Assembly: GCF_003342675.1 (NCBI RefSeq)
Contig: NZ_CP031149.1
Span: 62,001 to 126,000 of the forward strand
Reading direction: 5' to 3'
Origin: Haloplanus rubicundus
GTDB taxonomy: Archaea; Halobacteriota; Halobacteria; Halobacteriales; Haloferacaceae
Length of the DNA: 64,000 bases
Below are positions 18,047-27,079 of this stretch, one piece after another. How positions within the stretch are numbered: position 1 is the stretch's first letter; every line of letters starts with the position of its first letter. Position numbers and translations under genes: made by a program. Under the pieces are notes generated by a model. That model saw only the letters and a program-made list of their open reading frames with translations. It was not told where the DNA came from and searched no databases.

Positions 18047-18237
18047 ATGGCACAGCCATCCACAGAACTGTTCGCCGATACCAGATCCGTACAAGCAGCG
18101 AACGGCAGCTACACCGTCACTATTCCCGTGGGATCGTCGAACGGTACAACATTGAGGCTGGTGACGACGTCCTCTGGTACGACGATGCCGAGAGTGAGGA
18201 ACCCCATTTCCTTCCTCCGAACGCTCGGGAGCCATAG
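18047..18237 (+). pseudogene. Frameshifted AbrB-family regulator or antitoxin
   Basis: From ATG 18047 the frame reads to VQAANGSYTVTIP, the first half of an AbrB hairpin. It then runs out of frame. The neighbouring frame continues RGIVERYNIEAGDDVLWYDD and stops at 18237. Restoring one base at the run of C near 18134 joins the halves into a normal AbrB domain of about 63 residues. So this is a single-base deletion in an otherwise intact gene, either a recent pseudogene or a sequencing error. Confidence 0.65.
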
Positions 18238-18301
18238 CGTCTGGATTCCGATTTGCTCTGTTACCCCACAAATTGATTTTCGATGCGCCTGTGGGGTAAC
18301 C

Positions 18302-18679
18302 ATGACAGAGAGCCCTGAGAGACCAACAGCACCAGAGCTACCGCAATATGTTCTCGACCCACTGGACCGGCAGTCTCCCGAACGGCTGGAAGCAATTGCC
18401 GCCTATGCAGAGGCTTTAGCCGACTGGAAGCGGTCACAGCGCGAAGAAGACGTGGCTGTAACACGTGCGGCCGAGGAGGTCGACGAGGAGGCCATCGAAG
18501 ACCTCGAGGAGCGTGGCTTCGAAACTGATCCCAAAGCCTACGAGGACGTACCGTCGAAGGCGTACATCACCGTCAAGGAGACAAAGCCCGGATATCACTA
18601 CTACTACTGGCAGTGGCGTGAGGGCGACAGCTGGGCGAACGAGTATATTGGGCCAGTCACGTCGGAGAACGATTCGTAG
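18302..18679 (+). CDS. Hypothetical protein, DUF6788-like C-terminus
   Basis: 125 residues from ATG 18302. The N-terminal two-thirds is an acidic helical region. The C-terminal segment (AYITVKETKPGYHYYYWQWR, then YIGPV) resembles the ending of DUF6788 proteins, which carry a small beta-sheet with a terminal Y-x-G. The usual cysteines of that family are missing here, unlike the second relative at 50827. Upstream frame extension belongs to the AbrB pseudogene. The function is unknown. Confidence 0.5.
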   Translation: MTESPERPTAPELPQYVLDPLDRQSPERLEAIAAYAEALADWKRSQREEDVAVTRAAEEVDEEAIEDLEERGFETDPKAYEDVPSKAYITVKETKPGYHYYYWQWREGDSWANEYIGPVTSENDS

Positions 18680-18722
18680 ATCGTCATCGGTCACAAAGCA
18701 CGCGACGAGTTCTTGTTCAAAC

Positions 18723-18747
18723 GACCATGGCCCAATGGGCCATGGTC
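18723..18747. terminator. Perfect 11-bp palindrome between convergent genes
   Basis: Arms GACCATGGCCC (18723-18733) and GGGCCATGGTC (18737-18747) surround AAT. It sits between a forward gene ending at 18679 and a reverse gene ending at 18763, so it may limit read-through both ways. Protein binding is the alternative. Confidence 0.5.
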
Positions 18748-18762
18748 ATTCCAAGCAGCGAA

Positions 18763-19110
18763 TCAAACCAGAGGTTCGACGACAATATGCTCTTGAACCA
18801 GCCGCGGACTCTTCGAACGGCCGTCGGTGTCGTAGGTAATGATGCTGTGCTCGGCAAGAGCTTGGAGGTCTCGACTGACCTGCGCCTTATCGCGATCAAG
18901 GCGACGGGCGAGGGCCCGAACGGAGTCGACATCTTCGCGGCTGAGCAGGTCGACGATCTCGTAGCGTTTGGGAGTGAGCACCTCTTGGGCCGTCTCCAAG
19001 CTCAGAACTTGGACGCCCTCCATACCCCCGCGGGCGAGGGCCCGGGCCATTTCTGAACGTCGGTCGATACGATCTTCCTCGCTGGCGGCTTTGAATTGAA
19101 TGCTCGACAT
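18763..19110 (-). CDS. HVO_A0114-like winged-helix regulator (probable antitoxin)
   Basis: 115 residues from ATG 19110; an upstream in-frame extension to 19146 would run through the promoter and operator. The core is a winged helix: TAQEVLTPKRYEIVDLLSRE, then SVRALARRLDRDKAQVSRDL as the recognition unit, then a wing ending ITYDTDGRSKSP. It matches the HVO_A0114 family of haloarchaeal DNA-binding proteins that are often paired with a small partner in toxin-antitoxin-like loci. Here the partner is the divergent gene at 19296. A perfect inverted repeat lies 15 bases upstream of the start, consistent with self-repression. Confidence 0.75.
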   Translation of the reverse strand: MSSIQFKAASEEDRIDRRSEMARALARGGMEGVQVLSLETAQEVLTPKRYEIVDLLSREDVDSVRALARRLDRDKAQVSRDLQALAEHSIITYDTDGRSKSPRLVQEHIVVEPLV

Positions 19111-19124
19111 ACTATATTTTCTCT

Positions 19125-19208
19125 TATCGTTGTGTAGATACCACAACGATATAAGTATTGTCTTACGGTCGGCTGAGCACCCTTCGGAGAGAATTTCTTA
19201 CCACAACG
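19125..19208. promoter_or_regulatory. Operator region: 10-bp inverted repeat plus direct repeat 60 bases apart
   Basis: Arms TATCGTTGTG (19125-19134) and CACAACGATA (19142-19151) form a perfect inverted repeat. The right half-site, taccacaacg, recurs at 19199-19208, exactly 60 bases on. The pair lies between the divergent regulator and its partner. The first site covers the regulator promoter; the second is next to the partner's promoter (TATA-like gggatataatgtat near 19235). This suits binding by the HVO_A0114-like protein. Confidence 0.65.
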
Positions 19209-19295
19209 GTCAGAATCGAAACATTTAAGTTCGTGGGGATATAATGTATATATGAGGAGCGTGTGCTTTGCTTCTCATATTGTAAGAATTTGAAT

Positions 19296-19661
19296 ATGTC
19301 TCAGAGTGATTTCAGCTACGGGTATGAAGTGACGACGTTTCGCGGACGGAAGTACAGCATCGGGGCTCGACTGGATCCCAGCATCAACAACGTAGAGTCG
19401 TTTGCCATTCTCCTCTACTTCCAGTTGGCAGACGGGACACGCGTCGAAGTGGCGAAAGTCGATGATTCGCCTCACGAGGAGGGCGACATCCACGTCGACC
19501 GCTACTACCGGGAGGTGGGCGCTGAGGTCAAGGACTTCGACACCGACATTGAGGACTGGACGGACGCGGAGGACTACCTCAAAGAGAATGGGCAACGGTT
19601 CGCGCGACTCTACCACGAGAACCACGGCACGGAGGTGAGAGCAGACGGCGCAAACGGCTGA
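19296..19661 (+). CDS. Partner of the HVO_A0114-like regulator (probable toxin, DUF7718/TumE-like)
   Basis: 121 residues from ATG 19296. It is an acidic alpha/beta protein with the pattern FAILLYFQLADGTRVEVAKV, then DIHVDRYYREVGAEVKDFD, typical of the small partners of HVO_A0114-type regulators. These are annotated as TumE-like or DUF7718 proteins and are predicted toxins. No catalytic site can be assigned. It is divergently arranged with the regulator, sharing the operator region, unlike the usual co-directional layout. Confidence 0.6.
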   Translation: MSQSDFSYGYEVTTFRGRKYSIGARLDPSINNVESFAILLYFQLADGTRVEVAKVDDSPHEEGDIHVDRYYREVGAEVKDFDTDIEDWTDAEDYLKENGQRFARLYHENHGTEVRADGANG

Positions 19662-19971
19662 TCGCGTCGTCCTTGTTACGATATAGTTGTCCGCCAAAGA
19701 AAAAACATTGAATGTAGGAGTATACACACAAATTCCCACATTCAAGTGGGAGCTAGCCCTGTTTGTTTTTAAGTAGAGGTTCAGTCGATGGCCCCAATCT
19801 GAGGATTCCAACATTCGTGCCAGATAGGAGTTTAAACGTCTCAATACCAGCGAGTCAGGGTGGATCAATCCCAGGAATAGGTTGGAGCTGAATCCGTACC
19901 AGTCGACGAGTTCAGCCAACTTAGTCTAAGTAAAGGTTATATTGTTTCCGTAAGCCAGACAAAACATCCGG
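19662..19971. other. 310-base gap with nested small inverted repeats
   Basis: No gene is called. A hairpin TCCCAC/GTGGGA (19734-19751) overlaps a wider inverted pair TTGAATGT (19708-19715) and ACATTCAA (19738-19745), and may end the upstream transcript. A TATA-like ggttatattg around 19936-19945 precedes the next operon by about 30 bases. Confidence 0.45.
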
Positions 19972-20184
19972 ATGACTCGTAAACAGATAGGGAAAAACAC
20001 GGGGAGGTCTGGGCGAGTAAATCTGTCCGGGCCTGAACTCGATAAGTTCGATGCGGAGGTGGGCGAGCCAATCAAAATCGACATCGCTGAGTCGAAAGAG
20101 ATCGCTCACGCACTCATCAACAACAGCGACCGTGGAGAGTTCATCATCGTCTCCAAACCGGGGCAACAGGAGGTTGATTCATGA
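19972..20184 (+). CDS. Small AbrB-like protein at the head of the DUF499/DUF1156 operon
   Basis: 70 residues. GRSGRVNLSGPELDKFDAEV followed by EPIKIDIAES resembles a small AbrB/MazE-type swapped hairpin. Its stop overlaps the start of the DUF499 gene (ATGA), and a TATA box lies about 30 bases upstream, so it is the first gene of the defence operon. It may regulate the operon or be a structural accessory; the sequence does not settle which. Confidence 0.6.
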   Translation: MTRKQIGKNTGRSGRVNLSGPELDKFDAEVGEPIKIDIAESKEIAHALINNSDRGEFIIVSKPGQQEVDS

Positions 20185-23100
20185 GTAGCTCGGACTATCC
20201 GAGTCTGTTTGAGGCGTGTACTCCTCGAGGAGATGTCCTCGACGGGACGCTGCAGGAGGATCAGTTCGCAGCTAGCTTGGCGACTGTCGCTCATTCGCCG
20301 GATGACTCCGCTCCGGTCTATCGGAATGCGACGCAGTTCTTCGATATGACGTACCCGACTGACGGGCTGCGAACGCTCCTGAGTAATCTCACGGGACGGT
20401 TCCTCGCCGCTGACGGATACGACAGCGGCGGTTATTCCAGCAGTATTCTGTGTCTGGACACCCGCTTCGGTGGGGGCAAGACGCACGACCTCATCGCCTC
20501 GTACCATCTCGCGAATCATCCGACTGATATTGGCGATCTCAGTCGCCATCTCGTAGAGGGTGAGGACGACCTCGGTGCTGCCTACCTAGATGCGGTAGAT
20601 CAGGGTCTTGATGTCGATACCTCCGTCTTCGTCGGAGGACACGTCGACGCCCGAAATGCCCGGAGCGATCGGTCAGACCCGAACGCTCCGAACACGCGGA
20701 CGATGTGGGGCGAAATCGCCTACCAGCTATACGGCCTCGATGGCTACGAATATATCAAAGAGTACGACCAGGACCGGAACGCACCTGGCGGGAATACGCT
20801 GAAGGGGCTGTTCGAGCTTGGTGATGGTCCTGCCCTCATCCTCATCGACGAGATTGCAGCCTACCTCGAGGCGGCGTCCGCGGTCGAAGTCGGGAACGCG
20901 ACGTTAGCCAGTCAGACCCTGAGCTTCGTTCTCTCACTCCTCGAAACCGCGTCAGAGGTCGACGAGGTCACGGTCGTATACAGTATCGCAGACACTGCTT
21001 TCGAGGAAGAAGCTGAGGAAGTCCGTTCCCTTATCGACGAACTCAATCAGATTGGTCGTCGGCAACACAAGACGGTCACCCCGACCTCAGAGAACGAGGT
21101 AGGACAGGTTCTCCAGCACCGGCTCTTCGAGGACATCGAACGGGGGCAGGCCGAGAGACTCGCGGAGTCATACTTCCAGTACTACGCTGACAGCGACCGA
21201 CAGTTCCCGCAGGAGGCGACGGACGCCAGCTTCGTGGACCGGCTGGAACGCGAGTACCCGTTCCATCCGACGATCATCGATACACTCACCGAGAAGATCG
21301 ATACGATCCCCAAGTTCCAGCGAACTCGGGGCGCGCTGAAGCTCCTCGCACGAGCAGTCTACTACCTCTGGAACCATCAGCCCAACCACTACGACCGCCA
21401 CTGGATTCGACTCTACGACCTCACGCCCGCCGACAACGCTCCCGACGGGAGTATCGACTCGACGCTTCGTGAGACGCTGTTCGAATTCGTCGACCTGAGC
21501 GCGGCTGTCTCGGCCGACATATACAGCGAAGATAACACTGCCCACGCTCAGCTCGAAGACCGCAAGTGGACAGAGAAAGGGATTCCACCGCTCGGCGGCC
21601 ATCTGACGACAACTGTCCTCTGGCATAGCCTCGCCTACGGGGAGCAGGCAACCGGACTCACGCGTGCGGAGATGAACGCCGCACTCGGCCACCCCGACAT
21701 CCGTTTCGACAACTACGATTCGGCGTTGGAGGCGCTGTCTGGCGGGGACATGAACGTCGCGTGTTACTACCTCTACGACGAGGAGCGAGTTCGGTTCAAG
21801 TCCGATCCGAATCTCATCCGTATCATCGACCAGCGGGTGGACAACACGCCCGATGCGCAGGCCCGGAATCGGTTCGAATCGCGGTTGGAGAACTCCGAGA
21901 TCGGAACTGGCGGCTTCAAGACCGTCGTCTTCCCGGAGTCACCGGCCGACCTCCCAGACAAGGTCTCCAAACCACAGCTCGCGGTGATGCACATGGATAC
22001 CGCTCCCGTCTCCGATGGCGGGAGTGAGACTCCGGAGAAAATCCAGACGCTGTACCAGAAATCCGCTTCCAAGCACGGCGGCGAGACCCAGAGCCGGGTC
22101 TACAAGAACTACGTCCTCTTCCTCGCCCCTGACAAGGAACGAATCCAAGGTGCAATCGACGAGGCCCGTCAGCTGGAAGCCATCGAGGCACTTCTCGACG
22201 ATTCCCAACAGACAGCCGACCTCTCCAACGAGCAGATCGAAGAGCTCCGTGAGCGCCGTGACCAGACGCACGGACTCTTGGGTGAACTCGTCCGCGGGGT
22301 TTACCGTCACCTGTACTACGTCGACCGAGACGGCCTGACGCATCTAGCGATCAACGCCACGGAGGCGAATGGTGGCACGACGCTCGTGAACGCCGTCGAG
22401 GAAACACTCGAAGACCGGCTGATTCGCGCCGACGCGGGACCGAAGGGAGTCGCGTTCTTCAAACAGAAGCTCTGGCAGCAGACCCAGGACAGCATGACCA
22501 CCGAACAGCTGGTCACGCAGTTCGCGAAGAAGCCTGGGCTTCCGTACCTCCTCAACACCAAGCCGCTTCGGAAGACGATAGCGAAGATGGTAGACGATGC
22601 GGGCTACACCTACTGGGACAGCACCGCCGGCGAAAACGGCCTCGCGTACTGGGACGGCGACGAGGACGATCATCCTGAGAACTGGCGGAAGGCCAATCCG
22701 CTCTCCGGGTCGCCGGATGTCCGCACGAGCATTCGTGATTCGGACGTCAAGATCGGCGACGAGTACGTCGTCTACACCGATGTCAACGCGCTCCTCGACG
22801 TCCACCACGACATCATCCGACCCCCAGAGACCGAAGAGACGACGTGTGCAGAGCCGGAGTGCGAGGTCGAAGTCGACGAAGAGGGAGAGTACTGCTCGCA
22901 GCACGAGCCGGATGACCTCGAGTGTTCCAACTGCGGGAAGACGGTCGCGAGTCAGAACGAGCTGAATCCACGCGGTCTCTGTGCCGAGTGTGCGCAGCCG
23001 CAAGACTGGGAGCAGTCGACGAGCGTGATGGCGGCCTCCCGAGCCTTCAACGAGGTCCGGACGCATGCCCTGGGGAAATCCTCCTCGGGGAGCGACCCGG

Positions 23101-23489
23101 GAATCGATCGCATCACCATCGAAGTCAGTGGCGACGATCAGCTGTCGAAAGGGTCGTTCATCGCCCAACGCCAAGCGTTCAAGGACCGGGCAGACAACGT
23201 CTCGGTACGGATGCGGTACAAGACGGAGTCGTCAACCGGGGCGTCGTACCAGGCCGACTTCACCGGCGGTATCGACGAGTTCTCCCGCGTGACGAACCAG
23301 CCGGACCCGTTCGACGGTGCGTCCCTCGTCGAACTGAAGTTCCGCGTCGACTTGAGCGACCCTGAACCGATAACGAACGCGGAGGACGATCTGCTCGCGG
23401 AGCTCCAGGACGAACTCGGGTCGACGAACATCGACGTGAAGGTTCAAGGACGAGGACCGGTCGAAGTGCCCGCAGAGGTTCAGCAATGA
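20181..23489 (+). CDS. DUF499 P-loop ATPase (COG1483/PglY-BrxC-like)
   Basis: 1102 residues. The N-terminal ATPase domain has a Walker A variant RFGGGKTH (Lys100) and Walker B ALILIDEIAAY (Asp223, Glu224), the typical form of DUF499. A sensor-like region (VVYSIADTAFEEE) and a conserved FHPTIIDTL segment follow. Near residues 890-935 there are Cys-rich motifs (TTCAEPECEVEV, EYCSQH, LECSNCGKT, LCAEC) that probably bind zinc. DUF499 ATPases occur with DUF1156 methylases in BREX-type and related antiviral systems. This gene overlaps both neighbours by four bases. It probably provides the energy-using or sensing component of the complex. Confidence 0.85.
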   Translation: MSSSDYPSLFEACTPRGDVLDGTLQEDQFAASLATVAHSPDDSAPVYRNATQFFDMTYPTDGLRTLLSNLTGRFLAADGYDSGGYSSSILCLDTRFGGGKTHDLIASYHLANHPTDIGDLSRHLVEGEDDLGAAYLDAVDQGLDVDTSVFVGGHVDARNARSDRSDPNAPNTRTMWGEIAYQLYGLDGYEYIKEYDQDRNAPGGNTLKGLFELGDGPALILIDEIAAYLEAASAVEVGNATLASQTLSFVLSLLETASEVDEVTVVYSIADTAFEEEAEEVRSLIDELNQIGRRQHKTVTPTSENEVGQVLQHRLFEDIERGQAERLAESYFQYYADSDRQFPQEATDASFVDRLEREYPFHPTIIDTLTEKIDTIPKFQRTRGALKLLARAVYYLWNHQPNHYDRHWIRLYDLTPADNAPDGSIDSTLRETLFEFVDLSAAVSADIYSEDNTAHAQLEDRKWTEKGIPPLGGHLTTTVLWHSLAYGEQATGLTRAEMNAALGHPDIRFDNYDSALEALSGGDMNVACYYLYDEERVRFKSDPNLIRIIDQRVDNTPDAQARNRFESRLENSEIGTGGFKTVVFPESPADLPDKVSKPQLAVMHMDTAPVSDGGSETPEKIQTLYQKSASKHGGETQSRVYKNYVLFLAPDKERIQGAIDEARQLEAIEALLDDSQQTADLSNEQIEELRERRDQTHGLLGELVRGVYRHLYYVDRDGLTHLAINATEANGGTTLVNAVEETLEDRLIRADAGPKGVAFFKQKLWQQTQDSMTTEQLVTQFAKKPGLPYLLNTKPLRKTIAKMVDDAGYTYWDSTAGENGLAYWDGDEDDHPENWRKANPLSGSPDVRTSIRDSDVKIGDEYVVYTDVNALLDVHHDIIRPPETEETTCAEPECEVEVDEEGEYCSQHEPDDLECSNCGKTVASQNELNPRGLCAECAQPQDWEQSTSVMAASRAFNEVRTHALGKSSSGSDPGIDRITIEVSGDDQLSKGSFIAQRQAFKDRADNVSVRMRYKTESSTGASYQADFTGGIDEFSRVTNQPDPFDGASLVELKFRVDLSDPEPITNAEDDLLAELQDELGSTNIDVKVQGRGPVEVPAEVQQ

Positions 23490-24127
23490 CGTCCCACCCT
23501 ACCCCTGACGCAGACGCGACACCACCACTCGGACCCGAGGAAGAGACGATCGGGACAGACCACTTCGGCAGCAGCGTCTATGGGGGCCGCCCGACCTTCG
23601 CACTCGTCCGTCGCGACGACGCCGACGGAGCATTGCTGACACTGTACGAGCTGTTGCCCGAGGCGCAGGCTTCCGCTCGTTCTGACCGTCTCCAGCGTGG
23701 CAACCCCAACAGGGGCCTCGTCGTGGAATCGTTCGAATCGGTCTTCGGAGAGTCAGCGGATCCGGAGGTCGACAGATGGGAGTGGGACGACTGGACCGCG
23801 GTGAAGGTCACACGACTGTCTGAGAGTCGACTGCGCTCCATTCTCCCGCTCGTCCGGGAGACGCTTCGCGGAGCAGATTTAGAGGAGTCTGTCCTCACCG
23901 CTGGCGGTGCTGTCGAGGTGTTCCTCCCGGAGACGGTCGGCGTTCGACTAGCATTGGGCTTCCTCGGTGTGAAGCCTATCCAGAGGGTAGACCGGATGCG
24001 GGCGTTCTGTCGTGGTATCGCGCGAATGAGTGACGAAGAGTGCTACTACTGGCACGCGAAGTGTCGATCTCCGTCAACTCCGAATGGCGAGAAGGCACTG
24101 CGAACACTGCTGACTAATCATATCTAA
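23486..24127 (+). CDS. Small conserved partner of DUF499/DUF1156 systems
   Basis: 213 residues, with the start overlapping the DUF499 stop (ATGA). An N-terminal Pro/Thr-rich tail precedes an alpha/beta domain. The C-terminal segment is characteristic: ETVGVRLALGFLGVKPIQRV, then ARMSDEECYYWHAKC. A Glu-Glu-x-x-Tyr-Trp-x-Ala-Lys motif recurs in the small proteins encoded between DUF499 and DUF1156 genes (DUF3780/DUF7680-like). I cannot say which DUF applies. It is probably a structural subunit; no enzymatic motif is seen. Confidence 0.6.
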   Translation: MTSHPTPDADATPPLGPEEETIGTDHFGSSVYGGRPTFALVRRDDADGALLTLYELLPEAQASARSDRLQRGNPNRGLVVESFESVFGESADPEVDRWEWDDWTAVKVTRLSESRLRSILPLVRETLRGADLEESVLTAGGAVEVFLPETVGVRLALGFLGVKPIQRVDRMRAFCRGIARMSDEECYYWHAKCRSPSTPNGEKALRTLLTNHI

Positions 24128-24129
24128 CT

Positions 24130-27012
24130 ATGAGTGAAAATCCGATTCAAGATACTGACGAGAAATCGTTGAAACCACTCGCTATTGAGGGTAAATTACC
24201 CCTGAAAGCGGTTGGGATCGAGAACCTCCGTGAGGCGAACCCACAATACCTTCCGCCTCATCGCTACCTTCACCCTTGGTTTGCAAGGCGGCCAACACCT
24301 GCGTCACGTTTAGCGATTCTTGCTTCAGTTCTACCAAAGGATACAGACTCAGATAATCTGCTCCGGTGGATGCAGATCGGTCCAAACAAGGACATTAGCG
24401 GGAGTCTGAGTGACTACGTTGAAAGAAAGAAAGCTACGGAGACCGAACGAGATGGGAATTTAGAGAGTCACTATGGGTATCCCCGCCCGTTCACGAAGTC
24501 ACCGACATCCTCAGAGCGGTCAGAGATACACGATATCCTCCGGGAACACTGGGATGGTGATTTACCGACCGTACTGGACCCGACCGCGGGCGGTGGTGTT
24601 ATTCCATACGAGTCCCTCCGATATGGCTTCCCAACTTGTGCTAACGAGTTGAATCCAGTGCCATCTCTGATGCTAAAAGTGATGCTGGAATATGCTCCAA
24701 GTGTTGGTGATATTGAGTCGCTTGTAATGCATTGGGGAAAGAAGGTAGATGAACGTGCCAGCCGAGACATTCAGAGATATTTCCCGAGTGAGTCAGACAG
24801 CCAAACACCCGACAACTATGTCAGCACATACCATATTCAGTGTAACTCTTGTGGAGCAGATATTCCATTAGTCCCAAAGTGGTGGATACGGACCCGTAGC
24901 GATGGTATTCGGGTTGTTGTTCGTCCTGAGATACTGGATGATGGCAGAATTGAGTATGACGTAATTGTAGACCCAACAGAACAAGACCTTGAGGGGTTTT
25001 CTCCTGATGATGGGCCAGTTTCGCGAGGAGGAGATGTTGAATGTTTGCAGTGTGGAGTAGTTACTGAAGATGATGAGGTCCAGAAGCGATTCGTTGAAAA
25101 TGAATTCGAATATACGGTTTATTGTGTCAGGTATATAAAAGGTGATGGAAGTCATGGATTTCGTTCACCAAACCAGAAAGACGTCGAAGCTATTGAGAAA
25201 GCAAGACAGCAAATCGAATCTGACTTCGAACTAGCTACCTTCCTAACAACTGAAATTCCAGATGGACAGGAGACAACCAGAACAAATAGGCATGGGATGA
25301 CTCAATGGCGGGACCTCTTTTCTCCTCGCCAGCTAGTTTGTAATTATCAATATATTGAATCAATTCAATACTATTCTGAGGAGATACTGGCAGAGTACGA
25401 TCAACAGACAGCAGAAGGCATCCTTACACTCCTCACTCTATCCATCAGCAAACTTATCGACCGCAATTCTAGACTGACCCCTTGGGACACGAGCAAGGGG
25501 TATCCCAGTCAGATGTTCAAATCACAAGACCTTGGATTCAAGAGGATATTTGTAGATACGAATATCTCAATTGGTGGTGTTGATTTCCTATCATATTTAG
25601 AGAAGATATACGATTCGTATGAGGAATTAGTTAATTACCTGCCAGAAGAAAGCGACCCGGCTAAAGTTACTGTTGATGACGCTGCCTCTCTCACTTACGA
25701 AGATGAGAGTATCGAAGCAGTAGTGGTTGATCCTCCCTATTATAGTAGTATAATATATTCCGAGTTATCTGACGTTTTCTACGTCTGGATGAGAGAAGCG
25801 CTAAAAGACACTTTCCCAGACATATTCAGTCAAGAACTGACTGACAAAAATAACGAAGCGGTAGCTAACCCTAACCGGTTCAAATCAGTGGCGGGTGATG
25901 AAACGTCCAAGCGGGAACTTGCAAGGGATTTCTATGAGCAGAAGATGAGTGACATCTTCTCTGAACTCTACAGAGTTCTTGAACCAGGCGGGGTTATGAC
26001 TGTAATGTTCACTCACAAAGAGACAGACGCGTGGGACACGCTGACAATGTCTTTAATTAAATCTGGGTTCATAGTCACATCAACTCATCCGATCACCAGC
26101 GAAATGCCTCAACGTGCCGGTATGAGGGAAACGGCTTCAGCAGACAGTACTCTCCTTCTCACCGGAAGGAAACCACACGGGGACCGTAATCCAAAGAATG
26201 CGGTTCCAACTCTGTGGAGTGACGTCAAGTCAGATACTCGGACCGCAGCAAAGAACGCCGCTCGCGAACTCATTAATTCGGGCCTGAGCCTTACGAAGAC
26301 TGACGTCATCATTAGCGCCTTCGGTCCGACATTGAGGGTCTTCGCCGATGCATATCCTGTAGTTGACGACGAAGACAACGAGGTTCCTCCACGACGAGCA
26401 CTTGAGCAAGCCCGAGAAGCAGTCACCCAGGTGCTCGTTGACGAATATCTGGAGGCGGAAGGTATCGGCGAACTGGACGATATCACGGAATGGTACGTAC
26501 TCTGCTGGCTAGTCCACGAATCCCAGACGTTCTCGTACGATGAGGGTCGACAACTTGGATTGGGTATCGGTGTTGACGTCGACGAGATCAAGCGTAGCAC
26601 GAAGACTTGGCGTAAGAGTCGCGGAGATATGAAGCTCCGAGGACACGCAGACCGTGTACAGAATGTTGAAGAGAAAGAGGAGAACCGATCCAGTCGTATC
26701 CCGGTGAATCCTGACGACCTCTCGTTCGGACTCGCTCTGGACAAGGTTCACGCCGCGATGCATATCTACGACGTTAAGGGAGAGAGCGCCTGCTGCGACT
26801 GGCTGCGTGAACGGAACTTTGACTCCGATTCGACGTTCAAAGCGACACTTCAGGCTCTCCTTCAAGTTCTCCCACACGACCACGAAGACTGGGAACTTGC
26901 TCGCGATCTCGCTGTCGGGCGGACGCGAGACGTCCTTGATTTGGACTTCAGCCCGAACGTCTTCGCCGAGAACAGCGAGCAAACTCAGCAAACAGGGATC
27001 GACGACTACTAG
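24130..27012 (+). CDS. DUF1156 adenine-specific DNA methyltransferase (COG1743, PglX-like)
   Basis: 960 residues, starting two bases after the preceding stop. The N-terminus is the DUF1156 region (LPPHRYLHPWFARRPTPASR). SAM-binding motif I reads LDPTAGGG (Asp150-Gly156). Catalytic motif IV is DPPY at 534-537 (VVVDPPYYSSIIYSEL), the form of N6-adenine methylases. Zinc-like Cys pairs (CNSCGAD; CLQCGVV) lie between the two. The enzyme would mark host DNA and so allow the other subunits to recognise unmodified viral DNA. Codon use is strikingly AT-rich from about 24150 to 26200 and then GC-rich to the end, as if the specificity-bearing part had been exchanged. Confidence 0.85.
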   Translation: MSENPIQDTDEKSLKPLAIEGKLPLKAVGIENLREANPQYLPPHRYLHPWFARRPTPASRLAILASVLPKDTDSDNLLRWMQIGPNKDISGSLSDYVERKKATETERDGNLESHYGYPRPFTKSPTSSERSEIHDILREHWDGDLPTVLDPTAGGGVIPYESLRYGFPTCANELNPVPSLMLKVMLEYAPSVGDIESLVMHWGKKVDERASRDIQRYFPSESDSQTPDNYVSTYHIQCNSCGADIPLVPKWWIRTRSDGIRVVVRPEILDDGRIEYDVIVDPTEQDLEGFSPDDGPVSRGGDVECLQCGVVTEDDEVQKRFVENEFEYTVYCVRYIKGDGSHGFRSPNQKDVEAIEKARQQIESDFELATFLTTEIPDGQETTRTNRHGMTQWRDLFSPRQLVCNYQYIESIQYYSEEILAEYDQQTAEGILTLLTLSISKLIDRNSRLTPWDTSKGYPSQMFKSQDLGFKRIFVDTNISIGGVDFLSYLEKIYDSYEELVNYLPEESDPAKVTVDDAASLTYEDESIEAVVVDPPYYSSIIYSELSDVFYVWMREALKDTFPDIFSQELTDKNNEAVANPNRFKSVAGDETSKRELARDFYEQKMSDIFSELYRVLEPGGVMTVMFTHKETDAWDTLTMSLIKSGFIVTSTHPITSEMPQRAGMRETASADSTLLLTGRKPHGDRNPKNAVPTLWSDVKSDTRTAAKNAARELINSGLSLTKTDVIISAFGPTLRVFADAYPVVDDEDNEVPPRRALEQAREAVTQVLVDEYLEAEGIGELDDITEWYVLCWLVHESQTFSYDEGRQLGLGIGVDVDEIKRSTKTWRKSRGDMKLRGHADRVQNVEEKEENRSSRIPVNPDDLSFGLALDKVHAAMHIYDVKGESACCDWLRERNFDSDSTFKATLQALLQVLPHDHEDWELARDLAVGRTRDVLDLDFSPNVFAENSEQTQQTGIDDY

Positions 27013-27079
27013 ATGGTTACAGCACCGGGCAACGCGCCACCCACAGTACTAATATAATATATAGACAAGCCTACGAGAG

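Noticed and set aside
19760-19919. Reverse reading LVDWYGFSSNLFLGLIHPDS as a transposase tail
   Set aside because: No recognisable motif or start; the frame continues as antisense of the partner gene and cannot be assigned.
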